64,000 nt of DNA from Aquella oligotrophica (GTDB taxonomy: Bacteria; Pseudomonadota; Gammaproteobacteria; Burkholderiales; UBA11063), in contig NZ_CP024847.1 of assembly GCF_002892535.1 (NCBI RefSeq), forward strand, positions 1,178,001 through 1,242,000, written 5' to 3'. The translations under genes were made by a program, and so were the position numbers. This document shows, in pieces, positions 63,828 to 64,000 of the stretch. The notes under the pieces were generated by a model. The model saw nothing but the letters and a program-made list of their open reading frames with translations, was not told where the DNA came from and did no database searches. How positions within the stretch are numbered: position 1 is the stretch's first letter; each line of letters starts with the position of its first letter.

Positions 63828-64000
63828 ATGGAAATAGAATATCAGTTAAATAAAAAACTGGAATCAGTTAAGCCTGAATATAAAGGTAATTTGAAGAAAA
63901 ATGGTAGATTTCTTAACTATCAGAAGGTTGCTGCACCAAAATTAAAAGATATCCTGCGTTGGAAAACTTCAAAAAACCCACAAATGGAAGAAAAGCGTGC
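63828..64000 (+). CDS. N-terminal part of a possible metallo-beta-lactamase-fold hydrolase (partial)
   Basis: The frame begins MEIEYQLNKKLESVKPEYKG and continues with KKNGRFLNYQKVAAPKLKDI and LRWKTSKNPQMEEKRA to the window end. The FLNYQKVAAPKLKDILRW stretch is like the N-terminus of MBL-fold RomA/NAPE-PLD-like hydrolases, but the metal-binding motif lies beyond the window, so the call is weak. AAGGGTGGGG precedes the ATG. It follows the secreted protein by 37 bases and could be part of the same operon. Confidence 0.4.
   Translation, partial: MEIEYQLNKKLESVKPEYKGNLKKNGRFLNYQKVAAPKLKDILRWKTSKNPQMEEKR

Overview
The window is about 64 kb of AT-rich Gram-negative chromosome. FimV with TruA, Lnt, YbeY, the outer-membrane lipoproteins, a porin, a TolC-type efflux exit duct and the rpmH-rnpA-yidD-yidC block all point to a proteobacterium. 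The asd-fimV-truA order, the 2Fe-2S ferredoxin-like gene and a low-GC Neisseriales-like flavour suggest a free-living betaproteobacterium of the Aquella type; that assignment is an inference without any database search. No prophage, CRISPR array or plasmid function was seen.

Layout. 1-6.3 kb: end of asd, fimV, truA, a ferredoxin-like gene and an MgtA-type Mg2+ ATPase. 6.4-6.8 kb: four tRNA genes (Gly, Gly, Cys, Leu). 6.9-9.9 kb: ybeY-corC-lnt plus a small secreted peptide. 9.9-13.6 kb (minus strand): TetR regulator, carotenoid oxygenase and a second Lnt. 13.7-17.7 kb (minus): YdcH-like protein and a galK-galM-galT galactose operon. 18-20.6 kb (minus): grpE and dnaK with sigma32-like promoters. 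20.7-25.3 kb: transporters and small membrane genes. 25.4-27 kb: tRNA-Leu and an intact IS3-family element sitting inside a terminator. 27-32.9 kb: accessory block of lipoproteins, decayed transposase pieces and direct repeats. 32.9-36.5 kb: UPF0149 protein, a frameshifted plsC, nitroreductase, lipoprotein and an alpha/beta hydrolase. 36.5-39 kb: rpmH-rnpA-yidD-yidC. 39-42 kb: sodC, a lipoprotein, a serine beta-lactamase-like hydrolase and an NTF2-like protein. 42-47 kb: PAS-LuxR regulator divergent from an EmrB/EmrA/outer-membrane-factor efflux operon. 47-53.4 kb: Ntn-amidohydrolase, MarC, porin, M20 amidohydrolase and OM barrel, a locus reshaped by duplications (long direct repeats around marC and an inverted marC remnant). 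53.7-62.4 kb: second PAS-LuxR regulator, two giant paralogous lipoproteins and a GbpA-like lytic polysaccharide monooxygenase (LPMO). 62.5-64 kb: strongly promoted Cys-rich 48-residue peptide, internal terminator, a GRDP-like protein, a secreted protein and the start of a further gene.

Functional reading. The left part is mostly housekeeping. The right part is a surface and secretion region: an LPMO with two C-terminal carbohydrate-binding modules shares a conserved promoter element with the first giant lipoprotein, which suggests co-regulation for polysaccharide (probably chitin) attachment or breakdown, perhaps by the neighbouring PAS-LuxR protein. The most intriguing possible new system is the Cys/Gly-rich peptide unit at 62.47-64 kb, where a near-consensus promoter, a tight terminator and a GRDP-like partner gene fit a highly expressed small metal-binding or modified peptide; its function is unknown.

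Two genes (the lipoprotein at 27.1 kb and plsC at 33.8 kb) each lack one base in a G or C homopolymer. Either they are real or phase-variable frameshifts, or they are consensus errors.
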